From Phallusia fumigata (lineage: Eukaryota; Chordata; Ascidiacea; Phlebobranchia; Ascidiidae), in the NCBI GenBank assembly GCA_008931825.1, contig QXVZ01001034.1, positions 372,001 through 436,000 of the forward strand: a stretch of DNA of 64,000 nucleotides, given 5' to 3'. The notes below the pieces were generated by a model. The model was not told the DNA's origin. It was given only the letters and a program-made list of their open reading frames with translations, and did not search any database. Of the stretch, positions 25,685 to 39,300 are shown in pieces (positions within the stretch are counted from its first letter, which is position 1; the number at the start of each line of letters is the position of its first letter). The position numbers and the translations under genes were made by a program.

Positions 25685-26794
25685 ATTTCGAAATACAAAA
25701 CGGGCGTTTGCTTTTTTTACCAGTTGTCGTTCGTTGCTGGTCGTCCCCAAAACCTTCCCCTGCCAAGTGCCATGTTAATAACAAAAAATAAAAATTTAAA
25801 AACAAGCATAATTTTATACTTGTGGAGTGTGAAGTTGTTAAAAAACCTGCTTACGAATTCTTACCTTTAATTACTAATCACCCGAACCGCTCCATGCATA
25901 TATGTGCAAACCCGAAACTAAACCAAATCCTGAATTAGACTTTGTTGGACTCAAACCCCCGAAGAATTAAAGAACATCAAAATGGAAAACCTGTATAATT
26001 GACAAAAAAATTTTTCAGAATTTTAGTGCAGGCAAGTGCCCTCTCTTGCTGTACAGCCCGCTAATTTTATACTGGTGAAATAAAACCGCTAAAAAACAAT
26101 TAAAAATGTTGGAAAACTACCAACAAAGAATCCAAAATTCACCTGTTTGTCTGTGATGTCTATGGGACGATCATACGCATGACTAAACAGCAGTCATTAG
26201 CCGGGCCGAGCATTGGAGATTCAATTCCAGGTTGATTTTTTTATTAGTTATTGGAAATATTTTACCATATGTCTACTTTTGTTTGTTTTATTTGTGCCTA
26301 TTTATAAAACTTAACACTTTGGAGTCAAGCAAGCAAGCTATTGTACGATTATCTGGCCACGATTTTAAGGTTTATTCAAAAAATGTTTGAAGGCTACACA
26401 AAGTTCGGGTCTGGTATACTTTTATGACCACTTGTCAGGAGTTAAATGTATTTTACAATTAAACACCAAACCCTACAATTGTACGTAACCTAAAGAAATT
26501 ATGTCACAAAATAGTAATGTACAAAAAATGACCTAATGGAAGATTAGTTTCAATTTCAAAGTTATGTAACATGGCTACTTACTTACAACTGCACTTCGTT
26601 TAGACCCGATTGCATAAACCGTATTATGGAATGATATTTTAAGCATTTACTAGAATCTAATGGCTCATACTAGTAGTGGCAATTGCTATAATCATGTTTT
26701 GACCTTTTCGCAAAGTTGTTTTCATAGCCACAAAAAGCAAATACTTTGCATTTTATATATTTTTAGAAAAAAGAAATTTTTAAAAAGTCTTAAC
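25685..26794. other. Intergenic, NUP160 3' UTR and MRPS14 upstream region
   Basis: AATAAA at 25787-25792 is the likely NUP160 poly(A) signal. A tRNA-like piece (TAGCCGGGCCGAGC, GATTCAATTCC) at about 26198-26235 resembles a SINE head. TTTTTAG at 26760-26766 could be a 3' splice or trans-splice acceptor just ahead of MRPS14. Nothing else is recognised. Confidence 0.5.
25787..25792 (+). terminator. NUP160 poly(A) signal
   Basis: AATAAA about 105 bases after the NUP160 stop codon. Confidence 0.6.
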
Positions 26795-27334
26795 ATGCTT
26801 CCAGCCTGCTTTAGCAGACAGTTGCGTCACATTACAACCACAGCTATACGTCATCGAAAGAAGTTTACCGTGGACAAAAAGTTTGGAGTTGACTTTGAGT
26901 ACAGAATTCCCAAAAACGGTCCCAAACCGCCCTCTGAACCAACTGTCACTTATTCACCAATTCCGGAACATTTGACTGCAGAATCATGGTTAAAACGAGG
27001 CGACCAGACGAGAAAAGGTCCATACCTTTGGCATTTCAACTGGGTAATGCAGCGTGATGCCCGTCGAAGAGCTCTGGCCACTCATTATGGTCCACTGAGC
27101 CAAAGGTTGCATGCTGTACAATACAATGACTTTCTCCCATTGATGCTGCGGCAAGTGGCCCATCAAGAATACAACACTTTGCCTCGTGCAAGCAATCGCT
27201 TTTCACCCACCAATAGATGTGTAGTAACGTCCCGACCAAAGGGTAAAAAACGAAGGTGGCGTGTTAGTCGTATTGTGTTTCGTCATCTTGCCGACCATGC
27301 TTTGTTATGTGGTGTACAAAGAGCCAAATGGTGA
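26795..27334 (+). CDS. MRPS14: Mitochondrial small-subunit ribosomal protein uS14m
   Basis: Single exon, 179 codons from the ATG at 26795. The C-terminal half carries the uS14m signature: NRCVVTSRPKGKKRRWRVSR followed by IVFRHLADHALLCGVQRAKW, nearly the same as vertebrate MRPS14. The N-terminal part starts MLPACFSRQLRHITTTAIRH, basic and serine/threonine-rich, as expected for a mitochondrial targeting sequence. The frame is open 45 codons further upstream, but that part is lysine- and phenylalanine-rich, lacks family resemblance and is preceded by an acceptor-like TTTTTAG, so the internal ATG was chosen. The protein sits in the head of the mitoribosomal small subunit. It is longer than human MRPS14 (128 residues) because of an N-terminal extension. 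It ends 295 bases before pyridoxal kinase on the same strand, close enough for co-transcription. Confidence 0.93.
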   Translation: MLPACFSRQLRHITTTAIRHRKKFTVDKKFGVDFEYRIPKNGPKPPSEPTVTYSPIPEHLTAESWLKRGDQTRKGPYLWHFNWVMQRDARRRALATHYGPLSQRLHAVQYNDFLPLMLRQVAHQEYNTLPRASNRFSPTNRCVVTSRPKGKKRRWRVSRIVFRHLADHALLCGVQRAKW

Positions 27335-27629
27335 ATGTCTCTTTTTCTAAATTTGTTACTTATGGCACATTGTCAATTCAAGCAAAACTATAAGCTGTTA
27401 TATTGAAAAGTAACAAACTGGTATTTCTCATTTGTGGTATATTTGATGTTTAGGCAATATATACATTAACTGTATACACACCCCTTTTTCATAAATTTTG
27501 TGTTTCAGTTATCATAAAGTGATCACTTACATTTCCTCTTTAGGTGTTACAACCCTATACTGTGCTCAAGACTTGCATGTAAATTTATAAATAGTTTTTA
27601 CTGTTGTGTGCAATTGCTATTTTTTCATT

Positions 27630-29445
27630 ATGTGCACTTGTCGTGTGCTCTCTATACAAAGTCATGTGGTACGAGGTTATGTCGGCAATCGATCAGCAGT
27701 CTTTCCATTGCAGGTAAGCTTATTTTCTGTGCATATTTTTTACAAAAAGCAGCTGTGTTTTAATCAATATTAGATACATACTACAGTGTGCAGTCTGTTT
27801 AATTTGTTGCTGTTGTTTACAGTTATTGGGATTTGAAGTTGATTTTATCAACTCTGTCCAGTTTTCCAACCACACAGGTTATCCACATTGGAATGGCCAG
27901 GTCATAGACTGTAAAGATATCGAAGTTCTTTACGAAACACTAAAAAAGAATAATGTAATTCACTATGACTATGTGCTTACAGGTATGAGTTTATGTTCAT
28001 CGAAGCTTTTGGTTAGGTTTTTTCTGTCTTTGCCAAACTGCAAATATTCCATAAGTCTGCATGACTTGTTATTTTTTTATGACTTCAGTTTCCCAAATAC
28101 GATTGTATGTAAAGTTGTTTTTGTCATTACATTTGCATGCATACCAATTTTGTTTATGTGTTTTTTTTTAGGTTATTGTAGAGACAAATCTATGCTTCGA
28201 AAGATGGTGGAAATAATAAAAGAATTGAAAGAACACAATCCAAAACTTATATACGGTAGACTAAACATGTGGTGTTCAACTTTTGTTATTATAACCTGCG
28301 ATTAAGTTTCCACAAGTATATTATCAAAATAATCTTTTAGTATGTGACCCTGTCATGGGCGATACGTGGGATGGTGAAGGCAAAATGTATGTTCCTGAAG
28401 AACTACTTCCTGTTTATCATGATGAAGTCATACCTATTGCTGACATTTTAACGCCAAACCAGTTTGAAGCTGAATTGCTGACAAGTATGATTTTTTTAAT
28501 TTTATTTAGCTGGATAATTTCTTTTGCCAATCGAACAATATTCTTTCAAGTCCGGGCGAAGGGTCCATTCAATGTTTGCTTAAGCTTGTACATAGACATT
28601 TTCTTCTAAAAATATTTTTATTTTTTATTTAAATTGCAAACTAATATGAGTCAGCAGAAACTCACATAAAAATAAAAACATCATTTACATGCAACTGGTT
28701 GACTGCTTTGGACACCCAATCATAATTAGATACATCCATATATATATATTTTTATGTATTTATATTTCTAAAACATAATAAAATCTATCAAACATGGTAA
28801 AGTTTACTATTGAATTAAAATAGATTCAAAAATGTCGAATGAACAAGAGGCATTGGCCAGTATCAATCAACTTCATAAATTGGGACCAAAGACTATAGTT
28901 ATAAGTAGTTCAACGCTGGGTGGATCAAAATCACTGATTGGGTATGGCAGCAAACTACAAGGTATGTAGTTTCTATGTGTTGTAATCCATTCCAACCTCC
29001 TGTTGAGCTCTGTGTTGTGCGTATAGAAAAAGGAAAACGGCAACAAATTCGTCTGGAAATGCCGTTAATCGGGGCAGCGTTTGTGGGGTCGGGTGATCTG
29101 TTTGCTGCTCTCTTATTGGCCTGGACGCATCGACATCCAGATGACCTTAAGCTTGCTTTGGAGAAGGTTATCTCTACAATGCAACATGTGCTAAAGTTAA
29201 CGCAAACTATGGCGGAAGGTACTGTATAAATGCGCGTAGTGTATTCATGTTGTGCACTAAAGGGGATTTAAGTAGTGACCAACTGAATACAATAAAGACT
29301 ACTTTCCATGTTTTCAGCCGAAGTTTCACCCGGACAGAAACCGAATTTTGCCAACTTGGAACTACGAATGGTCCAAAGCAAAAAGCATATTGAAGACCCA
29401 TCTATGTGCGTGACAGCTGAAATAATAAACGAACCTGATGTTTAA
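27630..29445 (+). CDS. PDXK: Pyridoxal kinase
   Basis: Seven exons: 27630-27713, 27823-27982, 28172-28255, 28341-28484, 28824-28961, 29027-29218, 29318-29445. They give 309 residues (human 312). The product phosphorylates pyridoxal, pyridoxine and pyridoxamine with ATP in the vitamin B6 salvage pathway, in the cytosol. Recognisable segments are [19 protein letters not shown] (N-terminal substrate site), [62 protein letters not shown]-like [14 protein letters not shown], and [20 protein letters not shown] with the catalytic-base aspartate at about residue 227. The C-terminus [15 protein letters not shown] also matches. The intron before exon 6 is only 65 bases, and the exact acceptor there is the least certain boundary. 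Closely follows MRPS14. Confidence 0.95.
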
Positions 29446-31138
29446 CAAAATCCCTAAGAAACACGATTTAAACCACTTTATTAACACCGTATGCTTCATC
29501 CAACATTGTGTAATTTTAGAAAATTTTTGTGCGGTTTCCTATTATGAATCATCAGCTTTCATATATTGCGTAAGACTTCAAATGAAATTCGTTTCCATGG
29601 CGGTTTTGCCACAGAAATGTCACCTAGCCATGCTGTTGTGTGTTACAGTGTTTTAAAAGCTTTTTTTAACGTAGACCAAATGACTTATAGGTAAAGATGA
29701 CGTCCACTCTATCCTGTTAAGCCGTACTACATGCAAACATAACTAGTATGTTTTCAAACTCTCTAACCAACTGATTGTGAAACTCTAGTTTTTTGGGAAA
29801 TCTACCTCGCTAACAAACCACCGTTTTGCCTATTGTACAAATTATAACAGGCACCAATGACTATGGCCTTAATAACGTGACAACATTAAAGCTGTCGAAA
29901 ATACATCAACTAAAAGCAATTGGCCCAATGAAGAACGAGAATTTATTTTTGTGCATTGTGGTGACGGTTTGCAATTGTCAGATAACTTTATATTTTTATG
30001 TCTCAACCTGCGGATTGCGTATGATTTTTTATGCTTCTTGATGCAAACTATTCCGATGACTTCATACCGTTAACCGTTATTAAACAAATCAATCGTAACT
30101 TACAGGCTTGCACGATCCGATTTTAAGCGAAACAGAAGCTGGCATGGATTTCTAAACTTCTGTTGTTTCAGAAAGTTGCCAAACAAAAATCGGCTATTCG
30201 CCAAATGTTTGGCTATTCGCCAAAATGTTAAGTTCGACCGCCGGTGAATTATTTGTTTGATCGTTAATGTTTGGCATTTGGGTTGGGACTTGGTGAAAAC
30301 TACCTGTTCCTTTTTTATCATCAACAAAATAAAGCCTAAGGGTTGCCAACCGTCCTTTATTTCAAAGGACAATCCTTTATTCTGCTCTAGTTGTCCTTGT
30401 CCTTTATTGGGATCTAAAATACACTATTTGTCCTTTTTTTAAATCGTTTTGGCTTGTGGTGAAATTTCTGAACTGAGACTCGAAGGAACAAAACAAATTT
30501 TGCACATTATACAACAATAAGGTAGTGATGAGGCCTTTCATAAAATCGAGCCGTAATTTGTTATGAAAGAAATCTGTGAGAAAGTGAGAAAACTTAGTAT
30601 AGGGCCAATATTTTATGTCATCATCAGATCGGAATATTGATTGGAAGTGAGTTTTCGAAACACGATAAAATACCACTCAGGTTTTTGTGTCCTTTATTGT
30701 AGCTTAACAAAGTTGGCAAACCTAGATGGAAGTAAAGTTCTGCCAGCCCAGTAAACAGACTGACATTTCTAATGCCTCAAAGGTAGAACTAACTTTATTA
30801 GAATCGGTAATTCTTCTCGCCAAAATGAGGGAGCAGATTAATTTGAAAAACCAATAATTTTTGCTTTTAACAGGTCACTTGGGTCTTTGCTTGGTCCGCC
30901 ACAAGAGAATGTTTCAATGTGGACTGTAAAGACCCGGATTATTTGTTTTCCAAACACGCCTGTCGTTAGGTTTGAAAGAAGTTGCTGGAAGGTTCGTACT
31001 TCAAAAGTTTGTTGGATTTTGATTTTTCAGTTGTTGTGTCATTAGGCTCTGTTATCTACTGACCACTTGCGTATACTCTTGTAATGCAGGTAGCCTAAAT
31101 TTTTATTTTTGTAAATCTGAATCCAGCATTAACGAACG
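29446..31138. other. Intergenic between PDXK and CCT8
   Basis: No gene recognised. It holds a short direct repeat (GGCTATTCGCCAAA twice at 30191-30225) and the transposon-like repeat at 30335-30722. The CCT8 promoter must lie in the last few hundred bases. Confidence 0.5.
30335..30722. mobile_element. Putative MITE with GTTGCCAAC ends
   Basis: Left GGGTTGCCAACCGTCCTTTATT and right CCTTTATTGTAGC..GTTGGCAAACC are imperfect inverted repeats about 390 bases apart. The flanks share only a short CCTA, so the family is unassigned. Confidence 0.5.
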
Positions 31139-34100
31139 ATGGCGTTTCACGTTCCAAAAGCCCCGGGATTTTCTCAAATGTTAAAGGATGGCGCTCGGGT
31201 AAGTGTTACAATTCGAATTGGTTTGATTGATGTTGTATTTTGCGTATGCTTTTGAACAACAATACCTTATGATTTGTACTAAACATACTAAAACCCTGGC
31301 ACTGTATTTTTTTAGATTTGTGCTGAAACATGGCTAACATTTGGATTAATTATTCAAATTTTGTTTTGTGCAGCATTTCCAAGGTTTGGATGAAGCTGTG
31401 TACAGAAATATTAAAGCTTGTGGCGAACTTGCAAATACGACAAAAACTGCATTTGGGCCACATGGTATGTTAAAACAAAATAAATCATTGTGGGTGGTGG
31501 AATGCTTGGGAATTAACTTGCGTTTTTTAGGAATGAACAAAATGGTCATTAATCACATTGAAAAGTTGTTTGTTACCAACGATGCTGCAACAATTTTAAA
31601 GGAATTAGAGGTAAGTTAAGAAAGCAGAAAATGGTTCCATTAAAGGTATGTGTGATGTGGAATATTTGTCAGTGGGTTTTACTAATATTACATCAGTCTA
31701 AAGAAGCACAACGATTGGAAAACATTTTAATTTCTTATTTTTAAGTTTCTTAAAAATGAACTGCAAATTTTTAAAGCACCATGTAACAACCAATTTCCCT
31801 TCCAGGTAGAACATCCTGCAGCAAAAATGCTTGTGATTGCCTGCCAAATGTGTGAACAGGAAGTTGGTGATGGAACTAACTTTGTTTTAATATTTGCCGG
31901 TAGGTTGGAATGTCTTTGTATCTCCTGGTATAAAGCGAGACTGATCCAGTACCTTTTGTACCGACATGAGCATTGTAAATGCATAGTTCTTATCATTGCA
32001 CTTTTATGTCTTGTTTTAGGTGCTCTAATGACCCTAGCTGAGGAATTACTGAGAATGGGCCTGTCTGTTCCAGAGGTGATTGAAGGATTTGAACAGGCAT
32101 GTGACAAAGCTATTGAGCTGTTACCAAGTCAGTATATACTTGTTCTAGGTTATTACAAGTGCCTGGACTCAAACAAACCCTTTTTTGCTTTTCAGACCTT
32201 GTTTGCTCATCCGTAGAAGACTTACGTGATGTAGGAAGTGTTGCTCAAGCCTTAAAGACCCCTCTTGCGAGCAAACAGTACGGCAATGAAGATTTTCTTG
32301 CAAAATTGCTTGCTGAAGCTTGTGGTATGTTTAGAGTTTTACTCCTTATGTTTTGACTAGCCCTAACAAAAAACAACAACATTGTACAGTTTCAATTTTA
32401 CCGCCTACAAAGATTCAATTCAGCGTTGATAACATCAGAGTTTCCAAACTTTCTGGCTGTGGCGTCAACTCATCCTGTAAAGTCAGTGGCATGGTTTTCA
32501 TGCGAGAGTGCGAAAGTGAGTTGGCAACCCATTGTGCACACTGACCACCGACATTAACCCACCGACTTCTTTGCCAGGTGATGTGAAGACAATTCACAAC
32601 CCTAAAGTTGCAGTATTTTCTTGTCCCTTTGATATGCTCAACACAGAAACCAAGGGGACTGTTTTAATCAAAAATGCAAAGGAACTTAAAAGCTTTAGCA
32701 CCGGAGAAGAAGATCTAATTGAAGCAGTAAGAAAAGTTTTTTTTTACAATTTCTGTGCATATGATGTTTTTTACCATTACTTAAGTTGTAGGAATTTCCT
32801 GACCTTTCATCTCCCAGTTGAAATGTAATCATTTTTTTGAACTGAAATAACAGCAATACGCTTTTTCTTGTTTTTACAGCAAATTAAAGCAATTGTTGAT
32901 ACTGGTGTGAATGTTATTGTTTCTGGAGGGAAAGTGTCAGACCTTGCTTTGCATTTTGCCAACAAGTTTAAGCTTATGGTCGTGCGCCTTAACTCCAAGT
33001 GGGACCTTCGAAGACTTTGCAAAACAATCAATGCTACTGCTCTTCCAAGACTGGTAAGGTTCTGTTTATAAAGTTCTTCGAAGTTGCTCTGTTTTAACAC
33101 ATATATACATGTTTTTCAGTGCATGTCCATTGCAGTTTTTGTCAAGCAGAAACTTTATTTTGTTGGATTCATAACACTTTATACACAAATACATGTTTGA
33201 CACATCTCAGACAAGAGATGTGATAAACAATATTTGTATTTAATTTTTATGCATGTTTTTTGTGAGATTTGTTTGTCAATTACAACTGTATTTTTTTGTA
33301 CATAGAATACAATTAAGAATATGTGATAGATTTAGATGACCAATAAACAAGCATACTTGAGTAAAAAATACTAAATGTCTTTTGCCATTTTTGCATAGAG
33401 ATATATGCTTTACTAAATTTTTCCAGCTTGTTTATTTATCATCAGAATTCTATAACCATTGCTTTTGTGTTGTATTCTAAATTGTAACATGTTACCAACC
33501 AACTATTAACTTTTTTAGTTAAGGCTATGTTTATCTATACAACAAAAGTTACCCACATGCATAAAAAAAGTTGTTAAACAGACTGCTCCAACTCCAGAAG
33601 AAATGGGACATTGCTCAATTGTTCGCCAAGATGAGATTGGTGATCGTAGTGTGGTAATCTTTGAACACACATCACAAGAGGGCAGCAAAGTTTGCACACT
33701 TGTTCTCCGAGCATCAACCAGCAATATTTTGGATGATTTAGAAAGAGCTGTTGATGATGGTGTCAACAACTATAAAGTTCTGACAAGGGTAAGAACAGTT
33801 TAAGTTCTAAATTTTTTTCTATTTAGTTTTTTTGGAACTGTCTTGGTTTAGATTTACCTATTTTTCCGCTCAAAAATCATGACATTTAGTGATATTCATT
33901 CAACTGAGAAGCAATGTTTGCTTTATTTTGTGAAAAAGGGCAAACCTATTTGTTATGTCTTAATAATTTTCAAACTGAACATTTCAAAGTCAATGTTTCA
34001 AAAATTCCTTTGTAATAAAAGCCACTACACATAGAGCTGTCCATTTGTCTATGGTTTGTCTTAACATTGGAAAAAAAACACATGGGTGGTTGAATGTATG

Positions 34101-35338
34101 TAATGAAATTTCTATGCTTTTCTGTCTTGGTAAATGACTTCCAGCAATCACTGTTCTTAATGCTCGGCACACAACACTATGCTAAACATTGCGTGATAAG
34201 GAACAAAAGTTTTTACCAAAACAAATTATGATGTGACAATCATTGAGCACTGTTGTCCTGCGATGGGAAACTTTTCTTACATGTTGAAAGTAAAAGCATT
34301 TCAGTTTTAATAGAGACATCATGTACGGTCATGTCATAACACCTCAAGCACATTTTCCAGCATCATATACTAACGTGAGGCAACCTAACAAACTTTCTAT
34401 CATTTCAAGGACAACAAAATGGTCCCAGGAGCTGGAGCTTCAGAAATTGAATTGGCCAATCAGATTGCAAAGTTTGGTGAATCTTGTCCAGGTTTGGAGC
34501 AATATGCCATTAAGAAGTTCGCACAAGCCCTCGAAGTTGTCCCGAGGGCTTTGGCTGAAAATGCTGGCCTCAAACCAACTGAGATAGTCTCAAAGCTCTA
34601 TGCGAGTCACCAGGTAATATACTTATTACTTACTTTATAAAAGTTTGAATTTTTAGGTTAAGGGTGAGGGCCAGATACAACTGTATTTGGTCATTGGAGA
34701 AATCAGCAAATATACCTACTTTATCTACTTTATCCAAAGTGTCCATTTATATGTATGTGTTTTGCAAGAGAATGAGTTTTTTTTGGGGTGCCCAAAAGGT
34801 GCGAGAACATTTAAAAAAATTATTTGTTACCTCTCAAGCTGCAAGTAAAACTTGTTGCATTTTAGTCAGTTTTAAATTCTATTTAGTTTACAATTGCGCT
34901 ACCAGATAAAGTAAGTTGGCTATGACAGTTAGGAAAATCGCAGATTATTTCAAGTAGTAGAATTCTTTACAAAAATGACCATTAATTAGTGGCGAGCCCT
35001 CCCCATTTCCTTACTAATCTTACGGTTGCCCAAAAAGGTTTGTGATTGACCAATCAAGACATTTATTCATGCTTTCGATGTCAAACTTTTTACTTTTCGT
35101 GCAACGACAGGATGAAGGCGGATCCAAATTTGGGGTTGACATTGAGACCGGTGACGTAATCGATGTGGTGGACGCCGGTGTCTTGGACCCATACCTGGTC
35201 AAGCACTGGGCTATTCGTTTGGCCACGAATGCGGCCGTCACTGTGCTTCGTGTGGATCAAATTATTATGGCGAAAGCCGCCGGAGGTCCGAAACCGCCAA
35301 AGAAGAGTGGAGACTGGGACAAGGACCCAGACGAATAA
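31139..35338 (+). CDS. CCT8: T-complex protein 1 subunit theta (CCT8)
   Basis: Twelve exons: 31139-31198, 31374-31464, 31531-31610, 31806-31899, 32020-32127, 32196-32324, 32390-32515, 32578-32726, 32880-33053, 33582-33788, 34410-34613, 35111-35338. They give 549 residues (human 548). It is one of eight subunits of the cytosolic TRiC/CCT chaperonin that folds actin, tubulin and other proteins with ATP. Theta-specific sequence runs throughout: MAFHVPKAPGFSQMLKDGAR at the start, NKMVINHIEKLFVTNDAATI, the ATPase motif GDGTN at 98-102, SKQYGNEDFLAKLLAEAC, LVRLNSKWDLRRLCKT-like VVRLNSKWDLRRLCKT, DDLERAVDDGVN, VPGAGASEIELA, and the tail AAGGPKPPKKSGDWDKDPDE. All phases close. No anomalies. ATTAAA at 35453-35458 is the likely poly(A) signal. 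Confidence 0.97.
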
Positions 35339-35452
35339 CGGATGAGGCCAGCGTTGTTGTACGACCTTTGGTTTGATGGCATGGCCCCCGCTATATAGTG
35401 GAAGCGTGTGTTGAATGTATTTGTTGTAAAAGCGCTCCTACTACTCTGGAAT

Positions 35453-35458
35453 ATTAAA
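35453..35458 (+). terminator. CCT8 poly(A) signal
   Basis: ATTAAA 115 bases after the CCT8 stop codon. Confidence 0.5.
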
Positions 35459-35727
35459 GTTCCTTTTGTCGTAACGCCTTGCATACTATAGGCCTGCCAG
35501 AGACGTCACATCCAAATCCGACCCAGCAATTACGTGCAACAAGGCGTTGCTTGAAAAAATGTAACCTTGCGGTGGGATTCGATTCCTCGCCCGCGGTCTT
35601 TTGTCCTGGGCTGACGCTCGGCTAACCGAGGTTCTTAGGCTCTCGTTTTGGGTTTGATAGTGCGGTAACTTACTGCGCGTTGTTGCGACAAGAAACATGA
35701 TTGCGCGTATTGAGGAGTTACCTGCAG

Positions 35728-35830
35728 GGTGGCCGAGTGTGGGTTCTAATCCTGTCTCGGTCAATATTGTTTCCCTGAGCAAGAACCCAGAAGACCCGCT
35801 GGATTGCACAGCATCAAAATTGTAGATCGG
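35728..35830 (+). repeat. tRNA-derived SINE, internally deleted copy
   Basis: GTGGCCGAG runs directly into GTGTGGGTTCTAATCCTGTC and GTTTCCCTGAGCAAGAA, so the region between box A and box B is missing. Confidence 0.6.
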
Positions 35831-36381
35831 GCTCGAATAACGTTTAGCGAGTGATCAATTTCTGTTTCAGGTGTTGTTTAAGTGGATCAAGAATTCGAGT
35901 CTCGCGGTTGTGCAAATGAGGTACAATTTTATTCTGACTGGTTACAAACTGAAACTCTCTAATCTGTACATAAATTGCATTAGGGCGAAACGGAAACTGA
36001 AACGCGCTATACAGAAACACCAAAACAATGTACATCATAAAACAGCAAAAAATGAGACCAGGGGTTCAGTGGTTGGTAAACGTGTGGGCGAGACCGAACT
36101 TTACACATGCGTTTGTAAGCCCTTTGGCTTGGTCGAGTGGGCTGAATCGCTCGACCCACATACAGATATAAAAACCTGATCCCGACTCGGGGTCGTCCCT
36201 GGTTGAAATCCCGTGAAAGAAGTAAATCAAAAACGAACACATACAAATAACTTAGTTGTTGTGCCCTATCCCCACCGAACCCCGTAATCTGAGTCAAAAA
36301 ATGGTTGGGTTGAACCCAGTTAAAGGACCATGGCATGTTAAGCTTTTAGCAAGTCCCGAAACATCAAATTCTTAATGGGGC

Positions 36382-39300
36382 TTATGTTTTGTTTACAGCT
36401 GTGGTGTAGGTTGCAGATACTATAGAACTGGCCCTCTGCTTTTCTTCCTTTTTGCACTTAAAGTAACTTATAAAGTTGTCAATCAGGTTCGAGTAGACGA
36501 TTGGGTTGAGGGCGCTGTTGATTGGCAGGAGGACAATCGCCGATACGGCATAGGCGTCAGGTGATAGCTTGACCCCACAGAAGTTGACAAACGCCATGAT
36601 GGATATTGGAACCCAGCAGCAGAAATCAGTTACAATCAGGCGAATGATTTTGCGTTGAATTTCTAAAAAAAAAGTGTAATTTGTGGATAGCATGGCTTCA
36701 AACATGTTCTAAAAAGTTCTTGTGGGACCACCGCGCAGTGCTGCTTTGTAATACCACAAGTAACAAAGGACGTCATGACACACTGAAAGCATATTGCTAT
36801 ATTGTAATCGAGTTAAATTGAAGTAATTTTTGATGGGACCGCAGGTTATAAAAACAATTGCATGGGAACCGTTAGGCAAATAATTTAAAAAGTTTGAGTC
36901 TAAAATAACTTCTTATATATAATCCTCTACTTAACAAAAACGATGATTTAGTGGATATCGTGGCCTCAAATAACCTCTCCTCACCGAAATGTTAAACTGC
37001 CACTTTTACTCAAAATCTGTCGGTTTTAAGAGGATATCCTCTGTGAGTCGCGCAGGTTCCGACTATCATACAGTTTGCGGGCGCATTCAAAAGATTCAGA
37101 GGTGCTCTGTCGAAACGGATTGCCAAATTTTACCTTGTGACTGTTTGCTTGCTTTGCCGCTTTTTGAGGCTTGTCTGTTTTTGGTCTTGTCCTTTTTCCG
37201 TGTCAGACTTTTCCCCGTCGACTTCATGTAGATCACAACGTATGCCGACGTCACGAAAACAAATGCCATGAAATTGAACACTGTGATCAACAGGGAGAAC
37301 CCCCAAGCGTTGTCTGACGGCGTGACGTAAATCTTTGGAATGCACACACTGTGGGCGCTGTAGTATCTGTGATAAATGGTTGTTGTTGTTACACTGTTCT
37401 CTGCAGATTTGGAGTGTCGACGCTGGTTTTATTGGCAAACCCTTATCTTACCAGTGGTTCTTAATTAATCTTGAATTTTTTCTCACAACTCTTTTCTGTT
37501 CAGACCAATTTCCATATCCCGCAATTTCTCCAAATATAACTCATCTATTTTGATAGTTTCACCAAACTTATTATTAAACAGTGCGTTTTTGGATAAATAG
37601 TTCAGCTAATTACCCACCTGCTACCCTGCATGTCGTTACACATATGCGTATGTTAGAAATTATGCCCAACTGACTTAAACTGGCCGCCAAGATACCCGAG
37701 TGGTTGGAGCGGCTGCCTTGTACTCACAGGACTGTGGGTTATCACGTTGTCTAGGTCGCTTATGTTTCCCTGAGCAAGAAACTTAAGCGACATTGCTCCA
37801 GCTTATAGTGGACCCGATGGGTTGACCCAAACTGAAGTCACCAACTTTAAAAAATCGAAAACGAAAATAATCCAACGGAACTGCAATAAGGTACGATAGA
37901 CTCGTTGTGAGCATTGCGCGTTGTTTCGCCACAGGGGATGAAAATGAAACAAACAATCATACCCGAAGTATCTGTAAATGTTAACAGTTTGTTCGTGATC
38001 GTGGTGATCGTGGAGAATCTCCTGAAACTGGTACCATGAGGATGCCCCGGCGATTTTCGCCACGTCGCCGCTCCACTGTCCGGACGCGGCTGCTGTCTGA
38101 TTTCCGAACGTTAAAACGCGGTCCATAAACGACTGGAATTCTAGAAAACATTTGTTAAAATTATACATTTTTGGTAACTAGCTTTAAGTTCATGACCAAC
38201 ACCACAAATGTACTTTCAGCAATTTATTTTTATCGAATGTAGTTTTCAGGTCTATCTGTTGAGTGTTGTTTGATGGTACCTGAAAATTCCACCAAGGCGG
38301 TGTGAAAGAAAGGATTGTTCTTCACCCACGCTTTAGTTGTGAAGCTGTTCTGGAAGTGGCTGCCCAACGGTATAAACGCGAGCACAATCGCAATGAACCA
38401 GGCGACCAGGATCCAAATCAACACGAACCAGCTTTTTGGTTTCAATGAAGCATCAAATGGCTGCCAGATAACAATACATACAATGATAAAATATTACAAC
38501 AATTCACGTGCCATCTACTCTTATTGCTAAGTTACTGAGTCAGCAACATTGTATGAGCTAACAGACAATTCATGGCTGTCAGATAACAATACATCCAATG
38601 ATTAATTACTACAACGATTTTTAGGGCATTTTTTGTTGCCAATTTTGCTGAATATTATGTGACCTAACATACAGTTAATAGCTTTCAGATAACAATACAA
38701 TAAAAGATAAATCGTTTTCCCGCCAAAATGGCCGAGTGGTTAGCACGATTGCCTTGTGATCGTGAGGTTGTACGTTCTAATCCCGCCTCGGTCGCTTGTG
38801 TTCACTGAGCAGTAAACTAAGGTGGCATTGCTTCAACCCAGTAACGGGTTGACCCAAATGGAAGTTTGTATGACGGAATCAGGCTTTGTTCCGCCCCGAG
38901 GATACAAATGAAACAGAGAAACAAACTTTACGCTTCAGAGGCACTTGCTCTCATAGCTTGGTGGCAAATTTTTTCTAGTAGTCAACAATTTCATGGCCTA
39001 ACACCACAGTGAGATGCTACAATTAAAGCACCTACCCGGTATACAGCGTAAAGACGCGATAATGTCAGGAGCACCATTGTAAGAACTGAAGTCTCACTGG
39101 ACAGAACAACCAGCACTCCCATCGCAGCACACATGTTACTAGACCGCCACATCAGGTCCTGTGAGCAGTAGCGGCCCTTGTAGTTCACACTCATGGATCC
39201 CAGCATTATCAGATAGATTCCCATGAGTGTGTCTGCCACGGCAAGATTCAGCACTAGCATGTGGTTTGTCCGCAAAGAGGCCAAGTTCATGTTTGCGGTT

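Larger units (their letters stand above)
35339..36381. other. Intergenic between convergent CCT8 and receptor A, SINE-rich
   Basis: It holds the CCT8 3' UTR, a SINE fragment at 35728-35830 and two further tRNA-like pieces: minus strand around 35566-35640 (CGGTTAGCCGAGCG, GAATCGAATCCC) and plus strand around 36058-36260. No exon of either neighbour is seen. Confidence 0.5.

Noticed and set aside
26660-26794. Longer N-terminus for MRPS14 from the upstream ATG
   Set aside because: The extra 45 codons show no family resemblance, and an acceptor-like TTTTTAG precedes the internal ATG, which itself starts a plausible mitochondrial targeting sequence.
27036-27239. Minus-strand ORF in MRPS14
   Set aside because: Shadow of the conserved MRPS14 frame.
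28739-28760. TA-rich microsatellite
   Set aside because: Too short and imperfect to be worth listing in AT-rich intronic DNA.
36007-36336. Minus-strand ORF between CCT8 and receptor A
   Set aside because: It overlaps a tRNA-like repeat fragment and has no splice or domain support.
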